From the NCBI GenBank assembly GCA_021018815.1, contig JAITYX010000104.1:1685657-1749656 (forward strand): a stretch of 64,000 nucleotides of DNA, read 5' to 3'. Below are positions 21,343 through 33,188 of the stretch, one piece after another; the stretch's first letter is position 1, and every line of letters starts with the position of its first letter. The notes under the pieces are model-generated. The model was not told the DNA's origin, ran no database searches, and worked only from the letters and a program-made list of their open reading frames with translations. Made by a program: the position numbers and the translations under genes. The stretch comes from Talinum fruticosum (lineage: Eukaryota; Streptophyta; Magnoliopsida; Caryophyllales; Talinaceae).

Positions 21343-22165
21343 GGAATCATCCGAAGACGACGAGGATTCGAGATGACTCAAAGTGTCTAATGGCAATCAC
21401 CGACTCGAAGCCGAAAAGAGTCGGACTCGGACACGAGACTCGAGATAATGAGGAAACTGATCCTCAAGAGGTAATAAACTACTTCCTCAAATTCTCCAAA
21501 GTTGATTTAGCTAAATACATCTTTACTTTGGAAGAAAAGTCCAATTCCGATTCTTCTCATTTCAAGGAACAACTTGAGTCAATCACTTCTAAGAGCACTT
21601 CTTTAAAAAATGAATTGGAAAAGCTGAGACTCACACTCGAGAGAACTCAAGACAAGTGCTCAAACTAATGAGGCCGAGTCCGAGTTACTCGAAAAAGAAA
21701 ATGAGCAAGCGAAACGAAGCTCACCGAGTCTCAAGATCTGGTTTTAAAATTTACTCAAGGACAGAAGAACCTTGATATGCTCTTAGGTTCACAATGTGTC
21801 TCTTTTAGAAAAGAAGGTCTTGGGTTCAACAAGGAGGAAGAATCTAATTCTTACTCGGAATTGTTCAAAAAGGATTACAGAGCTGTTAAGTTCAAAAAGG
21901 CTGAGCATGGTCCCATTCACAAAAATGAAAGGAGGACTAAACCCGGACCTATCTACAAATGGAAACCATTTTCTCCTGTTTCAAAAGGAAAGGTTTTTAA
22001 AAGGAAAGAGACACGGACTCGGTTCTCTAAGAAGAAGACTCGAGAATCGGACTAAACCCAAAGTCATTCAAATCCGGGTTCCAAAGCACCTTCTTCCTCG
22101 GAAAAGGACCACGAGTAAGAAATGTTACTGGGTTCGTTAGAGGAAGTGAGAAGGGTTAGATTATC
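21343..22165 (+). pseudogene. Sire-B gag-pol linker with coiled-coil segments
   Basis: Frames in this stretch encode charged, leucine-spaced segments (FKEQLESITSKSTSLKNELE, about 21561-21620) and a basic Lys/Arg-rich part (KPGPIYKWKPFSP). This region between the knuckle and protease is unusually long in Sireviruses and has no known enzymatic role. A diverged copy is at 3808-4660. It has many stops and shifts. Confidence 0.65.
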
Positions 22166-22745
22166 TCTGTTTTGCGGGTCACTCGAGAAAAGATCAAAAG
22201 GACATTGGTACTGGACGGTGGATGTTCACGACATATGACAGGTGACCAAGGACTCTTTTACGAGCTGGAGTCATATAAAGGAGGAAAGGTGACCTTTGGT
22301 GATGACAGCAAGGGCAAGATAGTGGGCATTGGGAAGATTGGTAATGGAAACAATCTGGTGAGCCCGGTCTACCTTGTCAAAGGACTAAAGTACAACTTAC
22401 TTAGCATCTCCTAGCTTTGTGACAAAGGACAAGAGGTAAAATTCACTCAATCCAAGTGCTACATCACGGATGAGATCACCAAAGAGATAAAACTTTCAGG
22501 TAAGAGATCGGGTAATACCTACATCATCCCTCTTTCGACCCAAGTCAGAATTTATCCTGTTTAAAAGCATCTCTTCAAGATGATTCTTGGACTTGGCATC
22601 GTAGATTAAGTCATATTAGCATGCATACTATCAAAAAGCTTGCATCTCATCATCTAGTTAGAGGATTACCTAAGCTGTACGTTTGAGAAGGATAAAGTAT
22701 GTGAAGCATGCACCGAGAGGAAACAAGTCAGATCTTCATTCAAAT
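22166..22745 (+). pseudogene. Sire-B protease and GAG-pre-integrase region
   Basis: The protease start reads LVLDGGCSRHMTGD at 22205-22246. Copia proteases normally have D-S-G or D-T-G at this site; here the middle residue is glycine, which should impair the aspartic protease. It is followed by GDDSKGKIVGIGKIG and LKYNLLSIS, then a stop at 22414, and the pre-integrase zinc motif ending C.AC..RKQ (about 22700-22730) in another frame. The protease would cleave Gag-Pol inside particles. Confidence 0.85.
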
Positions 22746-23720
22746 CTCTGAAGACAGTTTCCACATCCAACGTGCTTGAATTACTGCATATGGATCTATG
22801 TGGCGAAATTCCTGTAAAGAGTCTCGGAGGTAAATCTTACATACTTGTTATCATTGATGATTTTTCAAGATTTACCTGGGTGTGTTTTCTCAAGCATAAG
22901 AATGAAGCCTTCAAGGAATTCAGTAAGCTCTGTAGAAAGATTCAAGTGGAGTCCCAGACTCGGATTCAAAAGATTCGAACCGACCATGGAAGGGAGTTCG
23001 ATTACTCGGAATTCTCGAGTTTTGTGACAAGAATGGAATTTCTCACAACTTCTCAGCACCCAGAACTCCTCAACAGAATGGAGTAGTTGAGAGAAAGAAC
23101 AGAACCCTTGAAGAAATAGCAAGGACGATGATGATTGAACACAACTTGCCTTACTATTTACGAGGCGAGAGCGGTAAACACGGCCAACTACACTCTCAAT
23201 CGATGCCTCATCGGACCCATTCCGAGGAAAACACCTTATGAACTCTACAAAGGGAGGAAGCCAAACATTTCCTATTTCGAGACCTTTTGGATGTAAGTGC
23301 TTTGTCCACAACAATGGTAAGGATCATCGACCAAGTTTGATGCTCGGTCGGACGAAGGAATTTTTCTAGGTTACTCTTCTCATAGCAAAGCTTACCGTAT
23401 CTTCAACAAGAGAACTAACAAAGTGGAAGAAAGTATCCACGTAGTGTTTGATGAGCTTGAACAGGAAAAACCAAGTGAATCTTCATACTCGGAAGCTGAA
23501 GCTCGAAAGGATGATGACGAAGATGAGCTTACAAAGACTCGGAAGGAGATCACTCGGAACGAGGAAGTTCAGAATGAAATAACTCAAGAAGTCGCTCGGA
23601 GCGAGCAAGTCAATGGAGCCGATCACTCGGAACAAGCTTCGAAGATCAAGCTATTCAGCCCACAAACCTGGTGAATCAAAGAAGCTGGTAAAGCATTCAA
23701 ATTTACTTCCAGTCATCCCC
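22746..23720 (+). pseudogene. Sire-B integrase
   Basis: The integrase core is clear: LLHMDLCGEIPVKSLGGKSY with the first catalytic Asp (about 22780-22840), the RTDHGREF second Asp (22978-23001), and the QQNGVVERKNRTLEE segment with the catalytic Glu (about 23066-23110), the last in a shifted frame. The C-terminal part (FLGYSSHSKAYRIFN, about 23365-23410) leads into an acidic, low-complexity linker (23450-23670). The enzyme would insert the cDNA with 5-bp duplications. Frame breaks near 23035 and 23160 inactivate it as written. Confidence 0.88.
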
Positions 23721-25347
23721 AAGAAAACATAATTTCGATATCAACAGTGGGGTAAGAACTCGTTCTTCTCTTCATAATCTATGTGCATTCACTGCATTCA
23801 TTTCACTAACTCGAACCCAAAAATGCACTAGAAGCCCTTAATGAACCCGAATGGGTAGAGGCCATGCAAGAAGAGCTGAATCAATTTGAAAGAAACCAAG
23901 TCCGGACTCGACCAACCGACCTTCGACCACCCGAGTTATAGGAACCAAATGGGTTTTCAAAAACAAACTGGATGAGGGTGGAATAGTTGTCGAAACAAAG
24001 CTAGACTTGTAGCTCAAGGTTACAATCAAGAAGAAGGAATTGATTGTGGGGAAACCTTTGCACCAGTAGCTAGAATTGAAGCCATTAGAATATCGTTGGC
24101 ATTTGCATCCTGCATGCATATTAAATTATATCAAATGGATGTTAAGTGTGCCTTTCTCAATGGTTTTATTGAAGAAGAGGTCTATGTCGAGCAGACCTCC
24201 TGGTTTTGAAAACTCGGAATTTCCAAATCATGTTTTCAAACTTCAAAAGGCTCTCTATGGTCTTAAGCAAGCCCCTAGAGCTTGGTATGAAAGACTGAGC
24301 AGACTTCCTGGTTCAAAATGATTTTAAAAGAGGTCGGATCGACAAGACTTTATTCATAAAGACCAAAGGGAAAGATTTTCTCATTGTTCAAATATATGTT
24401 GATGATATTATTTTCGGTGCTACTAATGAATTTACGTGCCGAGAATTTTCTGAGTTGATGAGTCAAGAGTTCCAAATGAGTATGATGGGAGAACTCAACT
24501 TCTTCCTTGGATTGCAAATCAAACAAGACAAAAATGGAATCTTTGTTCATCAATCAAAATACACCAAGGAACTGCTGAAGAAATATAAACTTCAAGATGC
24601 AAAGCACGCATCTACTCCTATGAGCGACGAGTATAAAGCTCGACTCGAGATGAGACAGGTAAAGCGGTAGATCGAAACTCTATCGGGGTATGATTGGATC
24701 ATCTGCTATATCTTACTTCAAGCGGACCGAGATATAATGTTCGGTGTTTGCTTATGTGCACGATTTCAAGCTAATCCAAAAGAATCACATCTCACTCTGC
24801 GGTGAAGAGAATATTCGAGATATCTTGCGAGGCACTCGGAATCTAGGACTATGGTACTCCGGAGACTCGAAGCCGACTCGACTCGGGTACTCGAGACGCG
24901 AGACTATGCAGGATACAAAGTTGATCGAAAGAGCACATCTGGAGCTTGCCAATTTACGGGTCAATCCCTAATATCCCGGCACTCAAAGAAGCAAAACTCG
25001 GTAGCTCTATCAAGCTGCAGAAGCTGAATATATTGCCGTCTGGAGCTTGTTGCGCTCGGATTCTCTGGATAAAACAACACTTGAAAGATCTTGGACTATC
25101 TCTCAACTCGGTTCCAATCAAGTGTGACAATCAAAGCGCAATCGGTATCACTAAGAATCCTGTCCGAGCACTCAAAAACAAAGCATATTGAAGTCGGGTA
25201 TCACTTCTTACGCGATCACTCGAAAAGGGTGATATTACACTTGAGTTCATTCCTACTAATCTTCAATTAGCCGATATCTTTACTAAGCCACTTGGTGAAG
25301 ATCAATTACATTTTATTCGGAATGAGCTTGGTATGTTAAATGCTTAG
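23721..25347 (+). pseudogene. Sire-B reverse transcriptase and RNase H
   Basis: RT motifs in order: EWVEAMQEELNQFERN (about 23850), [18 protein letters not shown] (about 24040-24090), LKQAPRAWYERLS (about 24263-24300), and the catalytic YVDD at about 24396-24407, then GELNFFLGLQIKQD. RNase H follows with RKSTSG (about 24924) and CDNQSAIGI (about 25126), and the frame ends DIFTKPLGE....FIRNELGMLNA with a stop at 25345-25347. Several breaks are at CAG-type positions read as CGAG: 24814-24820, 24890-24895 and 24898-24902 within the conserved RNase H active-site motif. Confidence 0.9.
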
Positions 25348-25992
25348 TGTTGTGTTATGATTCTTGAATATTTACGTGCCATGTGCTTTCATTGTTAATA
25401 ACCATTAGTTCGAGTTGATCATGTGATACTTGGGCTAATAGTTATTTACGTGTTTCGAGTCACTCGAAATTTTTCTGAGCCAAACTCGGACGTAAGAGAA
25501 ATTTGGACATCAAATTTTACGAAGCTATCTCTAGAACAGTGGAGAGTTTCGGACTATAATTTCAAACCCTTTTTCTCTCTCTTTCTCGAGCGCTGCGATC
25601 GGATCTTAACCGCAGATTTTAAACCACCGATATCTCAACCGTTGAAGAAGAACCGTCACACCGGGCATTAATTATCGATGGACGGGCTGAGTCGAACGGA
25701 GTTACTTAACGGATAGTGAACGGGCGCGCGTACTCACTATAAATAACGACTATCCATCTTCATCTCGGTATTCTAAAACTCCTTCCCTCTCAAACGAAAT
25801 TCTTCTCGCGGAAGTTTGCTACGTGAATAGTGTTCCCCGATCGTCCGCGAGACGTCGAAGAAGCTCTCTCTCTCTCTCTCGTAAGTTTTCGACTGCTCAT
25901 CTCTCTTTCTCCTCCCATTTTTTTTCGTTACCTTCTCTTCTACACCTCATTCTCTTTCTCCTTCGAAAAGCTTCATCTTTTCTTCTCTCACC
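25348..25992 (+). promoter_or_regulatory. Sire-B pol-to-ORF spacer with a candidate internal promoter
   Basis: This is a 645-bp non-coding stretch between the pol stop and the next ATG. At 25736-25748 there is CACTATAAATAAC, a good TATA box about 250 bases before the ATG at 25993. It is followed by a (CT)n run (25863-25881) of the kind common in plant 5' leaders. This could drive a separate transcript for the post-pol ORF. Inference only. Confidence 0.4.
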
Positions 25993-27706
25993 ATGCCTAA
26001 AAGAGGAAACCATCCCGACTTTCGGGTTTCTTCATCCTCTAAGAAACCTCGCACCAACAAGCCGAAAGCTCAACCCCTTCTAAACCCGTTGTCACCCGAG
26101 CATCTTGCATCTGGACGACAAGTTCTTCCCAACAACCAAATTCTCTTGGTTGTCCAATATCCAAACCACCGGAGTCTACCCTTTCTTGTGCTTCAGCGAG
26201 TTCATCTATCCTGAACTCATTTCGAGTTTTATACTCATCTCACCCACTCCGAAAATGTTCTAACCTCTCGGGTTCGGAACATTACTATTCGTATCAACAC
26301 CTCCCTCCTTCACCGTCTGTTCAAAGTTTCTTCTCTCTTCTTGAACAGCAACCCTATCCCCTTCATCGAAGTCGCCGACGACTTCTTTGAAAAGTACGCT
26401 AAAGAATTCCCGGGTCCGGAAAGAACTTTTACGTGACTCGGTTGAAGTCGAAGCCGAGGCTTCGTGTTTCCTGCCGATGAGAACCTTCTTCTCACGAGCA
26501 TTCTAGCAAGGAGAACCCCAACTCCAAGCATCTCAAAGCCCTCTTCGATATCCTGGAAGGATACGAAGTCGACCTCTTCCCCTCCATCATTGAAGCAAAT
26601 GGCCGCTGTGCCGGCTCAACTCCAGAGCAAGAAGAACACCTCCCTTCCTTTCGGTGCTCTTCTCACCCTTGTCTTCAAACAATTCCAAGTTCCTCTTCCC
26701 TCGACCCTAACGCGGTGTCCGAGGCGGCCATTGTGGTCGGCAAGAAGGAACTCCGGGGGTATGGATACCAGGAAACTAACCCCGGTGTCCGGGTTCACAA
26801 CTCGGAGCCGAGGCCTCCTTCTCCACCTCGGACTCGAAATCAACCCCTCTCCCTCTTCCTTCTTCACCTGGTGGTGCCTCCACCTCCGGTGCTTCCAAAA
26901 CTCTCTCTGCCCTCTTGTCTCCTGTCTTCATGGACAAGATCACCTCTGTGTCTTCCGATTTCGGAGACATGCTCGGGGGTTTCAAGTCTATTCTTCGAGG
27001 TCCGACCATCAACCAAAAGACTGGTCGAGTCCCAAATCCGAGAGCAGCAGTCTCTCGTTCTTGAGATGAGAGAGCTGGTTAAGGAGCGAAGGAGCTGGCC
27101 GAGCTCCTCGAGAGAGACGATCCAAGGCGGCTCGGGACCCGGATGACTCGGACCCATCCGAGGCGTCTTCGAGCCCGAGCCCGACCTCCTCGGAGAACGA
27201 GGAAGCCGAGGAAGCGAGAGGAAGAAGCTACGGATGCAGCGGAGGACGCCGAGGAACCTGCGGGCTGAAGCAGGCCCTTCCGGGCAAAGGGAAGAAGAGG
27301 CCGTGGCAAGCTGCTCCCCAAGCTCGATGCATCAGCTCAGCCGATCGAGTGGGTCGAAGATCTCGCTCCTCCAGCGAGTCGGCCGGAGCAGCCCCTCCAG
27401 CCCTCGAGGTCCCAAGGGAAGAACCTCTCGATCCACTATCTCCGGGTCGGCCCCTCGGAGCCGAGCCCCTGCGAACTATTCCGGTTCTCCCTTCGCGCGC
27501 TCAAGCACATCGTCAAGGTCTTATCAGCGCCGGCGCACCTCCGCCTCCACTCGAAATCCCCTCCTTCCTAGTTGCGAGCCATGCACTCGAGTCACAATTC
27601 CTCGGTGTCTCCGAATTTCTGCTTCAAAATTTTCTTTTGTCCGGACAACTTATGTGTATTACTTGTATTTTTCTCCTTTTGATTTGCTTCTTGTTCTTTT
27701 TTTGCT
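25993..27706 (+). pseudogene. Sire-B post-pol (envelope-like) ORF, broken
   Basis: Sireviruses often carry an extra ORF after pol, sometimes called envelope-like. Here the ATG at 25993 opens MPKRGNHPDFRVSSSSKKPR; later frames read FSEFIYPELISSF (about 26190), NITIRINTSLLHRLFKVSS and IPFIEVADDFFEKYAKEFPG (about 26355-26415). The second half is Ser/Arg/Glu-rich and GC-rich (26900-27520), open in several frames because of composition. No signal peptide or transmembrane segment is evident near the start, so an envelope role is not supported. The N-terminal part may relate to the plant-transposon-protein family often seen after Sirevirus pol. Confidence 0.6.
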
Positions 27707-27996
27707 GAAAGGCAAGGGGGAGAAAATGTAGTCGAAACTAGGTTGTCTTGTCTAGGGGAGTTCCTTCAGCCCTTGTAATTTTTTTAATGAATTGATGCAT
27801 TTCCTTATTCATTTACGAGTTCTTTCTTTTACGAGTTAATGAGTTAAAGCATACTTTAATTCGCTTTGATATATCGTATATTACTCCGATCCATTCATTA
27901 TGCCTTACTTTTTATCAAACTACTCGGAATCAATCTATTTTCTTCTAACAAAGTTTCTGTTTAAGTTTGGAATGCCTTTCATCAAAAAGGGGAGAT
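27707..27996 (+). promoter_or_regulatory. Sire-B 3' untranslated region with multiple polypurine tracts
   Basis: GAAAGGCAAGGGGGAGAAAATG at about 27709-27730 and AAAAAGGGGAGAT at 27984-27996 are polypurine tracts. The second directly abuts the 3' LTR and is preceded by CTTTCATC. Having more than one PPT, and the CATCAAAAAGGGGAGATTG form, are Sirevirus traits. Confidence 0.75.
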
Positions 27997-29530
27997 TGAA
28001 GACTCGGACACTTGCTCTATATCTTTACGAGTCATGCAAAAGGAATCGGGTATAACGATGTCATTCATATAGAGTTTTGATTCCAAGGCATTCTCTCGTG
28101 ACTTAGAAACTTACTTGAATTAAATAGTATCCTTCCTATGCGATTCGGCCTTCACATATCTCTTTAATCGTTTTTTAGTTAGCGACTCGGAAAAGTTGTT
28201 CTTTATTACGAGTCCATTCTCACTCGAGAATCGACTTGTGGTTATTTACTCTATTGCTTGCATAGTCGGCATTCATAGTTCATTTCATGCTTAGTCTATA
28301 TCAAGTTCTTTCTCACTCGATATTTGCTATAGAACGTGTTTCTTTACTTAAGACTAAGTCATATGGAATTCCGAGTATCATGGATATTAGACTCGGAATA
28401 TTCCATTTCTTTTCGACTCGGATAATCAATTGCGTAATTTCTCAAGATTATTTTGTTATCTCGTGTCTAACCTTGGACCAAAGTATTTTATACTTTGAGA
28501 ACCAAAGGTGTTTTACTTTTGTAGGTTATTCAATCGAGGATATCTTTTCAAAACTACAAAAGTAGCCGAGCTCGAACATCAAATCACCGAGCAGATATGG
28601 CTTTTCACCTTCCCCGCTTTAGTCTCGGAAGATTGTGTCGAAGTCGTCTTCTTCAATATCCGGAAAACTGGAACGCCAAGCCTAACAGTGGTTTTCACCT
28701 CAGTTTTCAAGACACAACCGATGGTTTTGGGACCTCCAAGAGAGTAAAACCGTTGTCCAACGTTCATATTTCAACGGATACTTTCCGAGTGACTCGGAAA
28801 GCCTTTCTCAACGGTCACGAGAGGACTCTCGGTCAGCGAGATGGAAATAACGGCTACTCTGCCTGGTCTTATCTATAAGAAGAAGCCACTTCACAAGACT
28901 TGAAGGTTGCCGAACATATTGTCTATACACTTACTTGATCAAAGTTATTGTATTTACTCTCAATCTTCAACTTACAACTCCCACTCGTAATTCATTACTT
29001 TTTGAGTTGTAAGGTCTTGTACTTCGTTACAAACACTTCTTACATTCTTTGTAAGGTCCCTTGACTAAGCTGTAAAGGTTAACTCAGCTTAGTTGTCCCT
29101 AGCTGTAAGGGTTATCTCAGCTAGGAAGTACTAGATCAGATAAGGTAACTTCGAGTCTAGGAAAATCTGTATAGAGTTGTCTAAGGGAGCAACTCGGGTT
29201 ACATCAAGTTTACGGTATTTTGTGGACTCAAAATAGTGGATTTGACTTCGTGTCCGGATTGACACGGGCCGTGGTTTTCTGCCCCAGGAGGGTTTCCACG
29301 TAATATCTCTGTGTACCTTTTCCGAGTTCATTCTAGACTCGGCATGACCTTAGTGCTCTTGCTTCTTCGATTCATTGCTTTCGAGTCCAATCTTTTCCGA
29401 CACTCGTTATTAGACTCGGATTCTGTCTTTGCCTCTTTTCTGCGCAAAAGTGTGTATTTTCGTAAAGAATTTTCTATCACCCTATTCACCCCCTCTAGGG
29501 TGACTCGGACTTTCCTTGAGCAAACCTTCA
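27997..29530 (+). mobile_element. Sire-B 3' LTR
   Basis: It starts TGAAGACTCGGACAC and ends GAGCAAACCTTCA. It is nearly identical to 18748-20280. Indicative differences are CACCGAGCAGAT here against CACCAGCGAGAT in the 5' LTR, and CTCTCGTGAC against CTCTGTGAC. Confidence 0.93.
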
Positions 29531-31050
29531 AGGTATAACAATCTCATGACCTTAGAGTTTTGATTCCAAGGCATTCTCGGTATCTCGTAAACTCCGTTGA
29601 GTAAAATAAGTATCTTTCTCGAGTGATACGTCTTTAACTTAGTGCATTTATTTCTTATTTGTTTGAGACTCGGAATTGTAGTTCTTTATTCCGAGTTCAT
29701 CTTCACTCAAATTTTTCGCGGACTAATGCTTCGTCATTTTCTCACTCGTAACTTTACTTCGAGTACAAGCTCTATTTCGTTAGAGTAAATTTCCTTAGTC
29801 CGTTTCATGCTTAGTCTATCTCGAGTTTTTCTCACTCGATATTCTTTAAGAAACGTGTTCTATCGCTTTGACTAAGTCGGATGGAATTCCGAGTATCATG
29901 GATATTGGACTCGTAAAATTCCATTTCTTTTCCGACTCGGATAATCTGTTGGTTAATTATTAGAATTATTTTATTATCTCGTGTCTAACTTCGGACCAAA
30001 GTATTTTATACTTTGAGGACCAAAATTGATTTACTTTTGTAGGTTATTCATTCGAGGATACATCTTTTTCAAACTACAAAAGTAGCCGGCTTCGAACGTC
30101 AAATCACCAGCAGATATGGCTTTTCACCTTCCCTCGCTTTAGTCCCGTAAGATTGTGTCGAAGTCGCTCGCTTCCATATCCGGAAAACTGGAACGCCAAA
30201 CCTAACGGTGGTTTCCACCTCATTTTTCAAGACACAACCGATGGTTTTGGGACTTCCAAGAGAGTTAAACCGTTGTCCAACGTCCATATTTCAACGGATA
30301 CTTTCCGAGTGACTCGAAAGCTCTTGTCAACGGTCACAGAGGACTCTCGGTCAGCGAGATGAAGATAACGGCTACTCTGCTCGGTCATCTATAAATAGAA
30401 GCCACTTCACAAGACTTGAAGATTGCCGAATCTATTGTTAATACACATACTTGAGAAAAGTCATTGTATTTACTTTCAATCTTCTACTTACAACTCCCAT
30501 TCCGTAATTCATTACTTTCCGAGTTGTAAGGTCTTGTACTTAGTTACAAACTCTTCTTACATTCTTTGTAAGATCCCTTGACTAAGTCGTAAAGGTTAAC
30601 TCAGCTTAGTTGTCCCTAGCTGTAAGGGTTATATTAGCTAGGAAGTAGTAGATCGGATAAGGGAACTTATGAGTCTAGGAAAATTTGTATAGAGTTGTCT
30701 AAGGGAGCAACTCGGGTTCTCATCAAGTTCACGGTATTTTGTGGACTCAAAATAGTGGATTTGACTTCGTGTCCGGATTGACACGGGCCGTGGTTTTCTC
30801 GCCCCGGGAGGGTTTCCACGTAAAATCTAAAGTGTTATCTTTCCGAGGTCATTCTAGACTCGGATCGCTTTCATCGCTCTTGTTTCTTCCGATTCATTGC
30901 TTTCGAGTCCAATCTTTTCGACCTTGTGTATAGACTCGTAAACTATCTTTGTCTCTTTTCCGAGAAAAAGAGTGTGTTTTCGCGAAGAATTTTCTATCAC
31001 CCTATTCACCCCCTCTAGGGTGACTCGGACTCTCCCCGAGCAAACCTTCA
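29531..31050 (+). mobile_element. Solo Sirevirus LTR-A, right segment
   Basis: This is the remainder of LTR-A after the Sire-B insertion. It continues AGGTATAACAATC, has a good TATA box at 30389-30397 (TCTATAAATAGAAGCC) and ends GAGCAAACCTTCA at 31050, followed by the TTCGG duplication. It is clearly related to but more diverged from the Sire-B LTRs. No PBS or gag follows, so it is a solo LTR. Confidence 0.88.
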
Positions 31051-31275
31051 TTCGGATGGGCGGAATGGAAGGGTTTTCCCTACATTTCGTACCCTCGCGC
31101 CGAATCCGATTCTCGATTCAAATATCGATGGAATCATTTTTTAACCTCTTTTAGTCTTAGTTTTCCCATACTAAGGTTAGAAGAGCAAATTTTATTTTCT
31201 TTTATTTTTGTTAGTTTTTCTTTCTTAAAACCGATCGGCAACTCCTTTATTTTCTGCTTTGTTCTATTCAAATTT
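31051..31275 (+). mobile_element. Tat-1 5' LTR, segment 2
   Basis: This short segment lies between LTR-A and the 2.8-kb solo gypsy LTR. It begins with the second TTCGG copy and ends with AATTT (31271-31275), which is duplicated at 34096-34100. It holds no gene. Confidence 0.65.
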
Positions 31276-32767
31276 TGTAACAACCCGACCCTTAATCACA
31301 TTGTTTATCTTATTAATTACAAGATTTATATAATTGAGTGCGTGCACTTTAATTCGATATTTTATATTTAAATTATTTTTACATATGTGTTATGCAGCTA
31401 AGGCGACGAAGTGGCCCTAATAAAAATTTCACAATAATGATTACAATTTACGTATATGTTTAAAAGAGAAAATTCAAAAATTTACATGCAGCTAAGGTAG
31501 TTAATATTATATTTCAAGAAAATCGTTACAATTATAATTTGTAAACATCATTATTAAAATAAAATTAGAAAGTAACAAGTAATAATAAAAGAAAACAAAA
31601 TAAATAAATAAATAAATAAATAAAAATTAAAAAAATTAAAAAAATATTATAACAAAATAAATAAATCAGGTTTTTGAAGGAAAAATCCAGAAATGGATTT
31701 ATCTCGGAAATTTTTACAAAGAAAAAAATTAAAAAAATAAAAAATAAAGTGAGAGATAAAAATAATCGGGCAAAGCTTCAGCTTCCATTTCCCTCATTTC
31801 GGTTTCCTGCCTATGCTTGTCCCTCGCTTCTCCCCTCGCTGTTGTCGCCCTCCTTCTGTCGTCACCACCGTCGGCCACTAGCACAACCGACGTCGGCCAT
31901 CCTTTATCCCCCTCTCTCTCGGAATTCTCGCTCTCCCCTCTCTTTCCCGCGTGGTCCGGCTCCTCTGCTTCCTGGTTCCCCTACCGCGGCCACTTAGCAG
32001 CCAACCACAAGCCGTAGCAGCCGCCGGAGCTAGTTGCCGCCCCTGCCCGGTGGTCACCGGTGCAGCCGCCACGCACCACCACCTCTCGCCTCTCCTCCCG
32101 ACTTCCTCTCTTTGTACTTGAAGGTAAAACCCCAAACCCTAGATTATTACACTTTGTTATTTACTCGGTTATTGTAGTTGTGAAATTGAATCATCCGATT
32201 TAGAAATATGTTTGTGGAGTGAATTTAAAGATTAATTTGGGAAAATTCGAATTGGTGTGGATGATTGAGGTATGGTATTTTGATGGATTGATTGTATGAA
32301 TGTGAATGAATGTGATTCCTTTTGGGAAATTACGAATTAGTGAATGACATTGGGGATGTTTTATTATAGAATTGAGCAATTTGATGGAATTGTTACATTT
32401 TGGAAATGGTTATATTGAGCAAAAGAAGGGGAATGCGTATGTAGAAGTTGAAATTCGATAATGTGCAAGTGTACAGATTGTGAGAAAAATTTGAGCTTTA
32501 AATACACCTAATTGTTGTTATGAATGTGAATTGTGCTAAGAGAATAATGTTCATCACCTTAAAATGGTGTATGTATGAATTTTGAGCAATTCGGTAAATT
32601 GTGAAACCTTCTTGTGGAAAGACAAATGATGGGTTAATTAATTACTTAATTATGAGTTTTGGATGCAATGCAATGAGAAGTAAGGAGTTAACTAGGGACA
32701 AGGATTGAAACATAAGTTAGGCTTAGCAAATTAATCTGATTAGTTGTAGCAAATACTAATAAGTATA

Positions 32768-32952
<185 letters not shown>

Positions 32953-33173
32953 GCAACAACAATGACGGTGATAACATCACTAACTACTAAGAACACATTT
33001 TGCGATTGTTAAACGTGGTTAATCGATTACATAATAAGTATGGAAAATAAAATAAATTATCACCTCCTATACAAATTCAATTATTAAAACTCAAGAGAAA
33101 CATTATTAACAACAAAAATCTATTAAAACAGAATTGAGGCCACTTCCGTTGCCGAATAGGTGGTGACTCAAAT

Positions 33174-33188
33174 TTCTATAAAAGGGGA
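33174..33188 (+). promoter_or_regulatory. TATA box of the solo gypsy LTR
   Basis: TTTCTATAAAAGGGG is a strong TATA-type core element about 900 bases before the LTR's 3' end. It suggests that U3 is about 1.9 kb long. Confidence 0.55.

Larger units (their letters stand above)
18748..29530 (+). mobile_element. Full-length Sirevirus (Ty1/copia) retrotransposon Sire-B, 10.8 kb
   Basis: It has two LTRs of 1533 and 1534 bp that are nearly identical, a tRNA-iMet-type primer-binding site, gag, a long gag-pol linker, protease, integrase, RT, RNase H, a large extra ORF after pol, and the CATCAAAAAGGGGAGATTG polypurine region characteristic of Sireviruses. It inserted 53 bases into LTR-A; flanks are CGGTA and AGGTA, a 4-of-5 match. 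LTR similarity implies a young insertion, yet the coding region has dozens of frame breaks, many at CAG/CTG positions. Confidence 0.93.

Noticed and set aside
26464..27731. Several overlapping long frames (up to 201 residues) on both strands
   Set aside because: They are frames in the GC-rich second half of the Sire-B post-pol ORF; only the series continuing from 25993 is supported.
31674..32135. GC-rich open frames of 66-107 residues on both strands with Ser/Pro/Arg-rich sequence
   Set aside because: They lie inside the solo gypsy LTR; frames are open because of composition, and no domain is visible.
33168..33185. TGGTGACTC-like word resembling a Tat-type primer-binding site
   Set aside because: It is inside the solo LTR bounded by AATTT duplications, is followed by a TATA box and lacks the rest of the PBS match.
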